Counted from the stretch's first letter, positions 24,000-35,831 are shown. The stretch: DNA of 38,949 bases from Clostridia bacterium (GCA_028720145.1 JAQYLJ010000046.1:1-38949); one strand, 5' to 3'. Notes: generated by a model not told the origin, from the letters alone. Made by a program: numbers and translations.

Positions 24000-25295
24000 T
24001 TATGCGTGACGGATGTAGAGCGGGCAGGGACCGGCAGAAAGGGTGAGATGCCCGTTTTCGGCTTTCACCTCTGCCGTGTGACCGACCATGTCGGTGACCT
24101 TCGCCGTCGGCTCGTTCCACGGGATGGTGATGGTCGCGGGAGCGTTCGCATGGAACACCATGGTGACCTCTTCTCCACCGGGTTGTGCCTCAAATACATA
24201 GGCGTATTGGTTGTCCTCTCCGTCGAGGAGAGCACCCACGAGACGCGGGTCGGGCATCAGGGAGATCATGACCTTGGTGGCTTCCGCCGCGACGCGGAAC
24301 GAGCCGTCGCGGTTGACAAAGCCCGCATTGCATTTGTCGGTGTCCATGATATACATGGTTTCGATGCGCTCGACACCGAGACGCATCCCGAGGGCGTACA
24401 TCTGGACATTGAACGCCGCGTGCTCCACCTGATCCAAGGCGTCGTGGCAGGCGTCGTAGAATCCGCCGGCATCGGGTCTGATGAACCAACCCAGTTCGGT
24501 ATACCAAATGGGCATATCCTCTTTACCGCCGCGCGCGAGGATGGCTTTGATATTCTGGAGTCCCGACGCCACCGAGAATTTCAGCCACGATTTCCAGAGG
24601 AACGGGGAAATCGGGTCGATATACGGGTGGGTGGAGAGAATATCCATGGTGTCATAGATGGCGGGATCGAGTTTGCAGCAGAGGTCGATGAATCCGACAT
24701 CCGCGGCAGACGCACCGCCTGCGCCGAATCCGAGGATTTTGACGGTCGGGAACTCGGCTTTGACGGCGGGATAGACCGCGGTCTGGAGACGGGTGTAGAG
24801 GCGCGCCTTCTCCTTGATATCGGTGTCGTTCGGCACCATGTATTGGAAGTTCGGTTCATTGTAGATTTCCAAATGCTCGATCGGATGATAGGGCAGTTCG
24901 GGGTGTTCTTTGAAGAAAGCACCGCCGGGTCCGTACCGACGGAGCAGTTCCAGCGCACGGTCGATATTTCCCTGAATAAACGCGTCTTCATTCTCGAATT
25001 TGCTGAGTGCCTGTCCGATGGTCAGTTGGATATCCAGACCGTCTTTGATCATCATGGAGAATTCCTCATCGGTGAAAGGACCGCCGGAGCGAATGTTCGG
25101 GAATCCGATCTCGCGGATGGCTTTCCCGTAGGTGGGGTAGTCGATGAACCAAGAGTAGATCCCGTAGATCGGTCTCTCCGCACGCGGTCTTTTCAGAATC
25201 TCCTGCAGAGGCGGCAGCGGTTGCCGATCGTCTGTCCGACATTTGTCCGGCTGTATGGGACCGGGCTGTGCGATGAAGTCTTGCGTAGTGCTCAT
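24000..25295 (-). CDS. Cytoplasmic glycoside hydrolase, clan GH-A (paralogue of the neighbouring lipoprotein)
   Basis: 431 residues, no signal peptide or lipobox. TIM-barrel hydrolase with acid/base Glu147 (EIYNEPNFQY) and nucleophile Glu267 (PIWYTELGW), then a small C-terminal beta domain (GPCPLYIRHA end). It shares RRYGPGGAFF, NEPNFQY, FGAGGAS and TMDILSTHPY with the gene at 21908-23803, so the two arose by duplication with loss or gain of export signals. AAAGGAG lies upstream of the ATG. It begins 96 bp after ligA; I see no strong promoter in the gap, so it may be read from the ttcA-ligA transcript. Substrate unknown. Confidence 0.83.
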   Translation of the reverse strand: MSTTQDFIAQPGPIQPDKCRTDDRQPLPPLQEILKRPRAERPIYGIYSWFIDYPTYGKAIREIGFPNIRSGGPFTDEEFSMMIKDGLDIQLTIGQALSKFENEDAFIQGNIDRALELLRRYGPGGAFFKEHPELPYHPIEHLEIYNEPNFQYMVPNDTDIKEKARLYTRLQTAVYPAVKAEFPTVKILGFGAGGASAADVGFIDLCCKLDPAIYDTMDILSTHPYIDPISPFLWKSWLKFSVASGLQNIKAILARGGKEDMPIWYTELGWFIRPDAGGFYDACHDALDQVEHAAFNVQMYALGMRLGVERIETMYIMDTDKCNAGFVNRDGSFRVAAEATKVMISLMPDPRLVGALLDGEDNQYAYVFEAQPGGEEVTMVFHANAPATITIPWNEPTAKVTDMVGHTAEVKAENGHLTLSAGPCPLYIRHA

Positions 25296-25391
25296 GGTGT
25301 GTCTCCTTTATTTAATCCGGGAGATCCGGATGGTATACATTTCTGAAATTGCCCTTTTCGGAGGGCTGTGGGGAATACTTGTACCGATGGT

Positions 25392-28168
<2,777 letters not shown>

Positions 28169-28225
28169 GCACACCTTTTTCCGTTTCCCCATAGTCTGTA
28201 ATGATGAAAAATCGGAGGAAACATA

Positions 28226-28789
28226 ATGGCTATTCGTGTCTATATTGACCAGGGACATAATCCCGTCAGTCCCAATACGGGGGCGGAGGGGAACGGAATC
28301 ACCGAACAGGAAGTCACTTATGAAGTCGGGAGACTGCTCTATGAGAGAATGTCGAGGGACCCCAATTATGCGGTGCGTCTCTCGCGCCCGACCCCCGAGA
28401 CACAGCTCGGGACCAGCAATGCCACCAGCTTACAGGCGCGGGTGGACGGCGCGATCGATTTCGGCGCGGATTTGTTCTTGAGCATTCACACCAATGCGTC
28501 TCTCGACTCGTCCGCGTCGGGCAGTGAGGCGCTCGTCTATGCGGTGAACTCGACGGCGGGGCGGATAGGAGAGAGTATTCTCCGCTCCATGACCGCTCTC
28601 ACGGGGCTCAGAAATCGGGGGGTCATCGCCCGCCCGGGGCTCTATGTACTCAGAAAGACGCCCATGCCCGCCGTCCTCGTGGAACTCGGGTTTATCAGTA
28701 ACCCGGGCGACGCGGCGCTCATGCGGGATGACCCCGGGCTCTTCGCGGAGGGGATCTACCGCGGGTTAAACGCTTACTACGGGTTCTGA
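28226..28789 (+). CDS. N-acetylmuramoyl-L-alanine amidase (Amidase_3) without export signal
   Basis: 187 residues, a single Amidase_3 domain. Zinc ligands are His11 (DQGHN), Glu27 (ITEQE) and His88 (LSIHTNAS), with the catalytic Glu153 in VLVELGFIS. It cleaves the amide bond between MurNAc and L-Ala in peptidoglycan. The protein starts directly with MAIRVYIDQGHN, so it has no signal peptide, membrane helix or wall-binding repeat, although its substrate is outside the cell. GGAGG lies upstream of the ATG. It is divergent from ttcA and ends at a terminator, so it is a one-gene unit. Confidence 0.92.
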   Translation: MAIRVYIDQGHNPVSPNTGAEGNGITEQEVTYEVGRLLYERMSRDPNYAVRLSRPTPETQLGTSNATSLQARVDGAIDFGADLFLSIHTNASLDSSASGSEALVYAVNSTAGRIGESILRSMTALTGLRNRGVIARPGLYVLRKTPMPAVLVELGFISNPGDAALMRDDPGLFAEGIYRGLNAYYGF

Positions 28790-28826
28790 TTCAGCGGTCT
28801 TTCCGCTACAATCGTTTGTTATATCT

Positions 28827-28850
28827 CCCCGGGTTCGCCCGGGGTTTTTA
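28827..28850 (+). terminator. Intrinsic terminator after the amidase gene
   Basis: Perfect stem CCCCGGG-TTCG-CCCGGGG (28827-28844) with a stable UUCG tetraloop and TTTTT. Confidence 0.93.
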
Positions 28851-28910
28851 CGCGGGAATATTCGGGGGATTTACGGGTATTCACAAGGGTTTTTGAGGAT
28901 TCTCGGGCGG

Positions 28911-29597
28911 TTATTCGTTTGCCTGCCCGTTTCCGTCCTCATCTCGCGGGGTCAGGACGACCCTGTCGGTCGCGAGGACATCGAGCGCGGCATTCACGCT
29001 CTCGCAGGGATAGACTTTCTCCGCACCGCAGATGGGGCAGAAGATGCAGATGCCGTCGTCCGAGATATTGAGGTCATAGTCCCCCGAATGGCAGGGACAG
29101 TCGATTGCACCGTCCGCTTCGAGTTCCTTGACCCAAAACCGCATGATATCGTAAATCTGCGCGTCGCGCAGGATTTCATCGGGGTCGACATCGGGGGAGG
29201 AGCGCAGCTCCGAGAGAGAGTCCATACCGAGTTCGGAGACCAGTTGATTGAGCTCGTCATTCGAGTGCTCGACCGCCTCGTCCACTTGGTCCTTCGTGCC
29301 GATGAAGCACAGATCCATGTTGGAATACGGACAAGCCAAGAGGAAGATTTCTCCCGAGAAAAAGACGCGGGGGGAGACGACATAGTTGTGACTGCCTCCA
29401 CAGAAGAGACAGGGGACCGAGAGACGCAGTTTGTCGTCGCTCGTATAGTTGATGACGAGTTCCGACGCGCCACACGGACATTTGAGTTTGAGCATACGGT
29501 TCGCGTTCATGGCGAACTCGCCGACTACGCCGTAGACGGTATTGTGACATTCGGGACATCGGTAGGCGATGAAGGACTGTTTGACATTCAGAACCAT
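28911..29597 (-). CDS. CpXC-like multi-zinc-ribbon protein, function unknown
   Basis: 228 residues with 14 cysteines. Pairs that look like zinc knuckles are Cys14/17 (CPEC), Cys40/42 (CPCG), Cys63/66 (CLFC), Cys167/169 (CPCH) and Cys187/190 (CPIC); others are 89, 97, 184, 198. The middle (105-160) is acidic and helical. The pattern resembles CpXC-domain proteins of Clostridia, whose function is not known. It has no export signal. It is the last gene of the ftsK-DJ1-fcl run, starting 17 bp after the cyclo-ligase gene. The ribosome site (AAAAGG) is about 12 nt from the ATG, a loose fit. Confidence 0.75.
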   Translation of the reverse strand: MVLNVKQSFIAYRCPECHNTVYGVVGEFAMNANRMLKLKCPCGASELVINYTSDDKLRLSVPCLFCGGSHNYVVSPRVFFSGEIFLLACPYSNMDLCFIGTKDQVDEAVEHSNDELNQLVSELGMDSLSELRSSPDVDPDEILRDAQIYDIMRFWVKELEADGAIDCPCHSGDYDLNISDDGICIFCPICGAEKVYPCESVNAALDVLATDRVVLTPRDEDGNGQANE

Positions 29598-29614
29598 GGG
29601 GTTTTCTTACCTTT

Positions 29615-30202
29615 TCATACTTCTTTGTGAGGGAAATGCGGGAACACCTCGCCCGCCTCGGTTATCAGGGCGGGGAGAGGGAAATCATGCGGTTCCCGCG
29701 GGAGATGCGGGAGAAGGTCACACGCAGGGAGAACGCCACGGATTACCCCGGGAAAAACGCGGAGGAATCGGTCAAAGTATCCCCCGCCGTACCCCAAACG
29801 ATACCCCTCTTCGTCTCCGAGTACCATAGGGACGAGCAAGAGGGTTTTCGGTGTCGGACGGGCGACCTCCGCGCCTTTCGGCGGGCAGGGGATTCCGTAG
29901 GTGTCACGGTCGAACGAATCGTCCCGTGCCATGCAGTAAAAGGTCATCTCGCCGCCCGCGGACGCGCGCGGGAACGCGACGGGGATTCCCCGCTCAAACG
30001 CTTCTGTGCACAGCGGAGTCAAATCCACTTCTCCGCGGATGGGCGCATAGAGAAAGAGTGCGTCCGCTTCGCGATAGACGGGAGAGAGGGAAATCACTTC
30101 GCGGATATTCTCCGAGAGCCGACGCACGAGGAGCTGGTCGCGTTTCTCTCGCTCGGCGAGCGCCCTGCGGCGCAAGAGTGATTTTTCTTCGGCGGGAGTC
30201 AT
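29615..30202 (-). CDS. 5-formyltetrahydrofolate cyclo-ligase
   Basis: 195 residues. The basic N-terminal helix RRRALAEREKRD is followed by the hallmark GYRLGYGGGYFDRFL that binds ATP and substrate. It converts 5-formyl-THF to 5,10-methenyl-THF using ATP, recycling a folate storage form. It overlaps the DJ-1 family gene upstream by 4 bp, indicating coupled translation. Confidence 0.92.
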   Translation of the reverse strand: MTPAEEKSLLRRRALAEREKRDQLLVRRLSENIREVISLSPVYREADALFLYAPIRGEVDLTPLCTEAFERGIPVAFPRASAGGEMTFYCMARDDSFDRDTYGIPCPPKGAEVARPTPKTLLLVPMVLGDEEGYRLGYGGGYFDRFLRVFPGVIRGVLPACDLLPHLPREPHDFPLPALITEAGEVFPHFPHKEV

Positions 30203-30735
30203 TTCCCTTGGATGGCGGTATAGATTTCCGCGGCGCGGTCGATGCCGAGCAGACAGCTGACGAGTTCCGCGCCGAATTCTTGGGTTGCACCCATGCCGAC
30301 AGCGGTGGTGTAGGGACCGTCGGTCACCACGCGCCCCTCGGTGCGCTTCGCGCCGAGGAGATACTTTTCAAAGCCGGGGTAGCAGACGGCATAACGGTCT
30401 TTGAGGTACCCGCGCTTCCCGAGAATCATGGGGGCGGCGCAGATGGCGGCGATACGGCTGTGCTCTTGTTCCGCCCGCGCGAGCAGGGCATCCATGCCCT
30501 CCCACGCATCGAGATTCATGGCGCCGGGGTCGCCGCCCGGGAGAATGAGCAGATCCATTTTTTCGGTCATTTCCGCGGGGGAAATATCGCTCACGACCTT
30601 GATGCCGTGTTTCCCCGTGACGGTTTTTCCGCTCACTCCCACAAGTTTTAAGTCAAGTCCGCCTCGGCGGAGCATATCGACGGTGCCGATTGCCTCGACT
30701 TCTTCAAATCCCTCTGTCAGCATGAGATAAATCAT
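30199..30735 (-). CDS. DJ-1/PfpI family protein
   Basis: 178 residues from ATG 30735 (AAAGGA upstream). Class I glutamine amidotransferase-like fold with the nucleophile elbow AAICAAP (Cys99), the conserved Glu of EGFEEVEAIG and LLILPGGDPG. Members of the DJ-1/YajL/ThiJ subgroup are linked to oxidative or carbonyl stress; the precise activity is disputed. It lies 51 bp after ftsK and overlaps the cyclo-ligase gene by 4 bp. An in-frame upstream ATG at 30783 has no ribosome site. Confidence 0.9.
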   Translation of the reverse strand: MIYLMLTEGFEEVEAIGTVDMLRRGGLDLKLVGVSGKTVTGKHGIKVVSDISPAEMTEKMDLLILPGGDPGAMNLDAWEGMDALLARAEQEHSRIAAICAAPMILGKRGYLKDRYAVCYPGFEKYLLGAKRTEGRVVTDGPYTTAVGMGATQEFGAELVSCLLGIDRAAEIYTAIQGK

Positions 30736-30786
30736 ATGAAATCCTTTCGGGTGTGCCGCAAAGCGCAGCATCGCCCCAAACAAATA

Positions 30787-33700
30787 TTAGTCTCCCGAGT
30801 GGCTGTCTCGCGCCACCATCTCCATGAATTGGTCGCGGGTCATGAGCAGTTCGCGCGGCTTGGAGCCGTCCTGCCCGCTGATCATGCCGATCATCTCCAT
30901 GGTGTCGATATAGCTTGCCGCTTTCCCATAGCCGAGTTTACAGCGGCGTTGGAGCAGAGAAGTCGAGATTTTTCCGCTCTCGAAGGCGACTTGGCACGCC
31001 TGCATGAAGCGAGAGTCCTCGAAGATGGAGCCGTCGTAATCCTCGCCGTCTTCATCGTCGCGCGACCGCTCTTTCTTGCCTGCGTTCTTGTACTTTTCGG
31101 TCTCTGCATCGATCTGCGCGCTGATAATGTCGTCATAGACCGCGGCACCCGCGTTGTTGCGGAGGAAAGTGGTGACATTCTCCACCTCTTCGTCACTCGC
31201 GAACGCGCTTTGAATCCGCATGGGTTCCGCACCCGCGAGCATCACGAGCATATCGCCCTTGTCGAGCAGTTTCTCCGCGCCGTACACATCGAGGATGGTG
31301 CGGGAGTCGGTGCCCGAGGTGACATGGAGCGCGACACGCGAGGGAATGTTGGCTTTGATGGTACCGGTGATGACATCGACCGAGGGACGCTGGGTACCGA
31401 GAATCAGATGAATCCCGGCGGCACGCGCCTTTTGCGCCAGACGCATAATCGAACTTTCCACCGCGTCTTTGGCTTGCATCATCAGGTCGTTCAACTCGTC
31501 GATGACAATGATGATTTTCGGCTGTTTCTCACCGCGGGACGGGTCTTCGTCCACATATTGGTTGTAGCTCTCGATGGTGCGGACATTCGCTTTCACCATG
31601 AGTTGATAGCGCCGCTCCATTTCACCGACCGCCCAAATGAGCGCACCCGCCGCTTTCTGTGCGTCGATGACGGGGGGGACGAGCAGGTGCGGGATGCCGT
31701 TGTACATGGACATCTCGACCTGTTTCGGGTCGACGAGTATCAGTTTCACTTCATCGGGGCGCGCGTGATAGAGCAGGGAGAGAAGGATCGAATTGACGAA
31801 CACGGATTTCCCCATGCCGGTCGCACCCGCGACGAGCAAGTGGGGCATTTTGGAAATGTCCGCGAAGACCGGTGCCCCCGTCACACCCGCGCCGATCGGG
31901 ACGGTCGTGACATTCTTCGCGTGGCGGAACGCCTCGGTGTCGATAAGAGATGCCAGACTGACATTGGTGGCGTGTTTGTTCGGGATTTCCACCCCGAGGT
32001 ACGGGGTCTCGGGAATGGGCTCGATGCGAAGAGTCTTGCTCGCCATCAGACGGCAGATATCGTCGGTCAGGTTAATCAGCGTGTTGATACGCACGCCTGC
32101 GGGCGGCTCGATGCTGAACCGCGTGATACGGGGACCGATCACCACTTCTTTGATTTGAATATCAATCTTAAAGGTGGCGAACGCCGCAATCAGCCGTTGC
32201 CCGCGCTCCTGTATCTCGGCTTCTTCGCTTCCGCTTGTCACGGGGATGGAACGACGGAGCAGCGAGAGGGGCGGGAACAGATAGTTCTTCGAGTAATCGG
32301 GTCTTGTCCGCTTTTCTTCTTTTTGGACTTTCGCAGGCGGGTCGGGGATGGGGTACTGTGTTCCGTGCTCCACGACGCGCTCGGTCACCTCAATACCCGG
32401 GTCGCTCGCCGCGGTTTCCTGATAGGTGCGGATGACGGGTTGGTCGTCTGCCGCGTCCGGTGCGGGGAGGGCGTCCTCCTCGAAAATATCCTCCGGTTCG
32501 TCCGCAAGACTTGGGAACGCCGTCCGCGGAGGAGCGGGCGGAACAATCACGGGCGTGCCGTCACGGGATGCCTGCGGCTGATCGGTGGGCATAGTCGCGG
32601 GATGAACATAGGGGAGCGTGGGCGCGGCGGGTTCGTCGGGCGTCGCTCTGCGGGTGATGGATTCGTAGTCCGAGAAGGATTTGGCTTGCGTCTCTTGCGA
32701 GGCGGACTGTTCTGCACCCGTGTTTCTCGTCGAGGGAATCTCCATATGTTCGACATGGATGCGGAAAGAGCCACCTGTGCCGGTGCTCCCTTTGACGGGC
32801 GCGAGGGTCTCGCGCTTGGTCCGCACGGCATCGTCTGCGGGAATCAGTACCGTCTCGCCGCCCTCTGTGGGCATCGCACGGACGGGGTCAAAGGAGCGGA
32901 ATACATCGTCCGCACGGCTCGCGCCATAGGACGGCGCACCGTAGGACGGAGTGCCGATGGGTGCATACCCTGCTCCGGGGAGCGCGTTTTTCTCCCCCGC
33001 GCCGATTGCCGCGACGGGTGGAGCTTCGGGGATGCCCGCGGTCGGCAGTGGGGTATCGACCGCCATGGGGACGCGTCTGCCTTTTTCGGGAATTGCCGCG
33101 CGCTTCTGCGGACGCGGCTCGGAGGGGGGGACGACTCTCCCGCGGTTTCCCGCGACGTCGGTGCGCTCGATCTCCATCTGTTCCGCACCCAGCCGCCGTT
33201 TCAGTTGGTCAAAGGTTTCTTCTTCGTCGGGGAAATACCCTGCCGCTTCTTTTGCACGGCGTTTTTCCTCGGCTTTTTCTTTTGCGCGCCGCGCTTTTTC
33301 GACTTCTTTTTTCTTCTTTTTATCTTTTTTGCCTTCCCGCGCGGTTTCCTTTGACGATAGGACTGCGACGGTCGGTTCGGTCACGGTATCTTTTTCGACC
33401 GCGCCTGTCTCCGAACGCCTGTCCGCCTCCTCGGCTTCTTTTTCCGCGCGGCGTTTGGCTCTCTTCTCCATGATGGATGCGGGAGTGATCCCCAAGAGGT
33501 CATAGAGGAACAGCACGACATAGAGGGCGATGATGACCGGCAGACCGATGAACATGGTCAGTTTCCAGAGTCCGTACCCGAGGAGGGAGCCGAACAGCCC
33601 CGCACCCGTGAGGTTGACACCCGTTTGAAAGAATCCCGTAAAAGAAAAGACTGCGGTCTTGACCGAGAATGTGAAATACAGTGCGTCAATCAGAATGGGC

Positions 33701-34038
33701 AACAGCGTGAAATATACGATCCGTTTCACGACTCTGTGGCGGCGGACATCTGCGCGCCACGAGATCCCCACCCAGAGGAACAGCAGGGGCAGGAGGTAGA
33801 CGCAGTAGGAATGCAGACCCTTGAAGAACCATACGAGACCGTTTCCGAGGGGACCCGTGTCGGTGTGAATTGCGTCCATGACGAGTAGAAATCCCAGAAA
33901 GACCGCGAACACGACGAGGACGCACGGCATGACGCTGTGGAGGGTGCGCGTGGGGTCATAAAACGACCGCTTTCCTCCCGCGGTGCGTTCGGTTGCGGGG
34001 GTTTCGGTCGGTGCGGTTTTCTTGTTCTTCTTTGCCAT
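30787..34038 (-). CDS. ftsK: FtsK/SpoIIIE-type DNA translocase
   Basis: 1083 residues. Four membrane helices (about 35-190) anchor it at the division septum. A long linker (about 205-610) follows, first Lys/Glu/Arg coiled-coil-like, then Pro/Ala/Glu-rich low complexity. The RecA-like motor has Walker A GATGMGKS, Walker B IIIVIDELNDL and the TQRPSVDVITG motif. A C-terminal gamma winged helix (about 1010-1070: SLLQRRCKLGYGKAA) reads orienting DNA sequences. It pumps chromosome through the closing septum at division or into the forespore. The linker is long for a Firmicutes SpoIIIE (usually about 800 residues in total). It is the first gene of a four-gene run with its own promoter. Confidence 0.95.
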   Translation of the reverse strand: MAKKNKKTAPTETPATERTAGGKRSFYDPTRTLHSVMPCVLVVFAVFLGFLLVMDAIHTDTGPLGNGLVWFFKGLHSYCVYLLPLLFLWVGISWRADVRRHRVVKRIVYFTLLPILIDALYFTFSVKTAVFSFTGFFQTGVNLTGAGLFGSLLGYGLWKLTMFIGLPVIIALYVVLFLYDLLGITPASIMEKRAKRRAEKEAEEADRRSETGAVEKDTVTEPTVAVLSSKETAREGKKDKKKKKEVEKARRAKEKAEEKRRAKEAAGYFPDEEETFDQLKRRLGAEQMEIERTDVAGNRGRVVPPSEPRPQKRAAIPEKGRRVPMAVDTPLPTAGIPEAPPVAAIGAGEKNALPGAGYAPIGTPSYGAPSYGASRADDVFRSFDPVRAMPTEGGETVLIPADDAVRTKRETLAPVKGSTGTGGSFRIHVEHMEIPSTRNTGAEQSASQETQAKSFSDYESITRRATPDEPAAPTLPYVHPATMPTDQPQASRDGTPVIVPPAPPRTAFPSLADEPEDIFEEDALPAPDAADDQPVIRTYQETAASDPGIEVTERVVEHGTQYPIPDPPAKVQKEEKRTRPDYSKNYLFPPLSLLRRSIPVTSGSEEAEIQERGQRLIAAFATFKIDIQIKEVVIGPRITRFSIEPPAGVRINTLINLTDDICRLMASKTLRIEPIPETPYLGVEIPNKHATNVSLASLIDTEAFRHAKNVTTVPIGAGVTGAPVFADISKMPHLLVAGATGMGKSVFVNSILLSLLYHARPDEVKLILVDPKQVEMSMYNGIPHLLVPPVIDAQKAAGALIWAVGEMERRYQLMVKANVRTIESYNQYVDEDPSRGEKQPKIIIVIDELNDLMMQAKDAVESSIMRLAQKARAAGIHLILGTQRPSVDVITGTIKANIPSRVALHVTSGTDSRTILDVYGAEKLLDKGDMLVMLAGAEPMRIQSAFASDEEVENVTTFLRNNAGAAVYDDIISAQIDAETEKYKNAGKKERSRDDEDGEDYDGSIFEDSRFMQACQVAFESGKISTSLLQRRCKLGYGKAASYIDTMEMIGMISGQDGSKPRELLMTRDQFMEMVARDSHSGD

Positions 34039-34107
34039 GGCGGTTCCTTTCGTGAGACTTTTACGCGTTTACGCGGGCGCAATAAGTACATTTAATCAGT
34101 AATATTC

Positions 34108-34136
34108 ATTATACGGGATGCGCCGGAAAAAAACAA
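34108..34136 (-). promoter_or_regulatory. Promoter of the ftsK run
   Basis: Minus-strand TTGTTT (34136-34131), 17-nt spacer, TATAAT (34113-34108). A small CGCG-N4-CGCG hairpin lies in the leader near 34062-34073. Confidence 0.75.
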
Positions 34137-34218
34137 GTGCATTTCCCGAAAAGGTTTCGACTTTTTTCACGCATTTTTTTCGTCATGCGTCCAATCCGCC
34201 CGTCATGCGGGAACTCGC

Positions 34219-34247
34219 TTGACAAGCGGGCGGTGTTTTCGTATAAT
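34219..34247 (+). promoter_or_regulatory. Consensus promoter of cysS within inverted repeats
   Basis: TTGACA (34219-34224), 17-nt spacer, TATAAT (34242-34247): both perfect. The -35 lies in the palindrome CGCTTG-A-CAAGCG (34216-34228), and CCGCCCG 34196-34202 faces CGGGCGG 34227-34233. Transcription starts only about 25 nt before the ATG, leaving no room for a T-box. Confidence 0.85.
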
Positions 34248-34279
34248 ACAATGATGAATTTGCTATTTGGGGGCACCTC

Positions 34280-35710
34280 ATGTATCTCTATAACTCACTC
34301 AGCCATGAAAAAGAACCGTTCGTCCCGTATGTCGAAGGGAAGGTCGGGATTTACACCTGCGGACCGACGGTCTATCACTATGCCCATATCGGGAACCTTC
34401 GCACGTATATCATGGAGGACATTCTCGATCGCTATCTGCGCTACGCGGGGTACGAAGTCACGCGGGTGATGAATATCACCGATGTCGGGCATCTCACGAG
34501 TGATGCGGACGCGGGCGAAGACAAAATGCTGAAAGGCGCGCGCCGAGAGCATAAGACGGTGATGGAGATCGCCAAGTTCTATACCGACGCCTTTTTCGCC
34601 GATTGTGAGAAGCTCCATATCCGCACCCCCGATGTCATTCAACCCGCGACAGGCTGCATTGATGATTTCATTCGGGTCATTTCCTCGCTGCTCGAAAAGG
34701 GATATGCCTACGAAGCGGGCGGAAATATCTATTTCGACACCTCGAAACTGGATAAATACTATGTCTTCCACGGTTTCCGCGAAGAGGACCTCGCCGTCGG
34801 CGTCCGCGAGGGGGTCGAGGCGGACGGGAATAAACGGAATCAGGCGGACTTTGTCCTCTGGTTCACGAAATCCAAGTTCGACAGTCAGGAACTCAAATGG
34901 GATAGCCCGTGGGGCGTGGGTTACCCCGGCTGGCACATCGAATGCTCCTGCATCTCGATGAAATACCTCGGGGAGCATCTGGATATCCACTGTGGCGGGA
35001 TCGATAACGCCTTCCCGCACCACACGAACGAGATTGCCCAAAGCGAGGCGTACCTCGGTCACGAGTGGTGCAAATACTGGATGCATGTACTCCATCTGAA
35101 TACCGCGAGCGGGAAGATGAGTAAGTCGAAGGGGGAATTTTTGACCCTCTCGCTTTTGGAGAGCAAAGGGTACTCCCCGATGGAATACCGTTTCTTCTGC
35201 CTCGGGTCCCACTATCGGAAGTCCCTTGTTTTCACCTATGAGAACTTGGAGAACGCTGCTTCCGCGTACCGCAAACTCATTGCTAAAATTGCTCTTCTCG
35301 CACCGAGAGCGGGAGAATCGTTTGACGAGGTGGGAGCCGAGCCGCTCCGCCGCGCGTTCCGCGACGCGCTCGATAACGACCTGAACACCTCGCTCGCCGT
35401 GACGGTGCTCTACGATGTCCTGAAAGCACCCGTGAACGATACCACCAAGGAGAAACTGCTCTCCGAATTTGATACGGTGCTCGCGCTCGGACTTCTCTCC
35501 GAGGCAGAAAAACTACGCCAAGAGAAAGAAACGGCTCCCGCTGCCGCAGGCGATCTTTCCGCCGCGGAGATTGAAGCCATGATTGCCGCTCGAGCCGATG
35601 CGAAGAAGCAGAAGAACTACGCCGAGGCAGACAGAATCCGCGCGGAACTGTCGGCACACGGCGTGGTGCTGACCGATACCCCGACGGGGACGACCTATCG
35701 CGTGCAGTAA
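34280..35710 (+). CDS. cysS: Cysteinyl-tRNA synthetase
   Basis: 476 residues, full length. Class I signatures HIGN (36-39, a HIGH variant usual in CysRS) and KMSKSKG (about 279-285). Zinc ligands include Cys27 (YTCGPTVY) and the GWHIECS and HHTNE motifs that select cysteine. The C-terminal helix bundle (ADAKKQKNYAEADRIRAEL) binds tRNA. Attaches cysteine to tRNA-Cys, the product whose level the 13.6-kb leader peptide may sense. GGGGG lies 6 nt before the ATG. One-gene unit between its own promoter and terminator. Confidence 0.97.
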   Translation: MYLYNSLSHEKEPFVPYVEGKVGIYTCGPTVYHYAHIGNLRTYIMEDILDRYLRYAGYEVTRVMNITDVGHLTSDADAGEDKMLKGARREHKTVMEIAKFYTDAFFADCEKLHIRTPDVIQPATGCIDDFIRVISSLLEKGYAYEAGGNIYFDTSKLDKYYVFHGFREEDLAVGVREGVEADGNKRNQADFVLWFTKSKFDSQELKWDSPWGVGYPGWHIECSCISMKYLGEHLDIHCGGIDNAFPHHTNEIAQSEAYLGHEWCKYWMHVLHLNTASGKMSKSKGEFLTLSLLESKGYSPMEYRFFCLGSHYRKSLVFTYENLENAASAYRKLIAKIALLAPRAGESFDEVGAEPLRRAFRDALDNDLNTSLAVTVLYDVLKAPVNDTTKEKLLSEFDTVLALGLLSEAEKLRQEKETAPAAAGDLSAAEIEAMIAARADAKKQKNYAEADRIRAELSAHGVVLTDTPTGTTYRVQ

Positions 35711-35736
35711 TCTGCTTGGTAAACAAAACCGAATAA

Positions 35737-35776
35737 GGTGCGGAATGGGGGATCCCCCCGTTTTCGCGCCTTTTTT
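35737..35776 (+). terminator. Intrinsic terminator after cysS
   Basis: Long imperfect stem of GGTGCGGAA with TTTTCGCGCC, plus an upper GGGG/CCCC helix (35737-35770), then TTTTTT (35771-35776). Confidence 0.85.
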
Positions 35777-35801
35777 CTCCACTTTTACCGCTCTTTCTCG
35801 G

Positions 35802-35831
35802 TTCCCATTCTCCCCCCTCGGGGCGTATAAT
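35802..35831 (+). promoter_or_regulatory. Probable promoter of the MecA-like gene
   Basis: Consensus -10 TATAAT (35826-35831), with only a weak -35 (TTCCCA, 35802-35807, 18-nt spacer). The gene starts 31 nt later. Confidence 0.55.
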
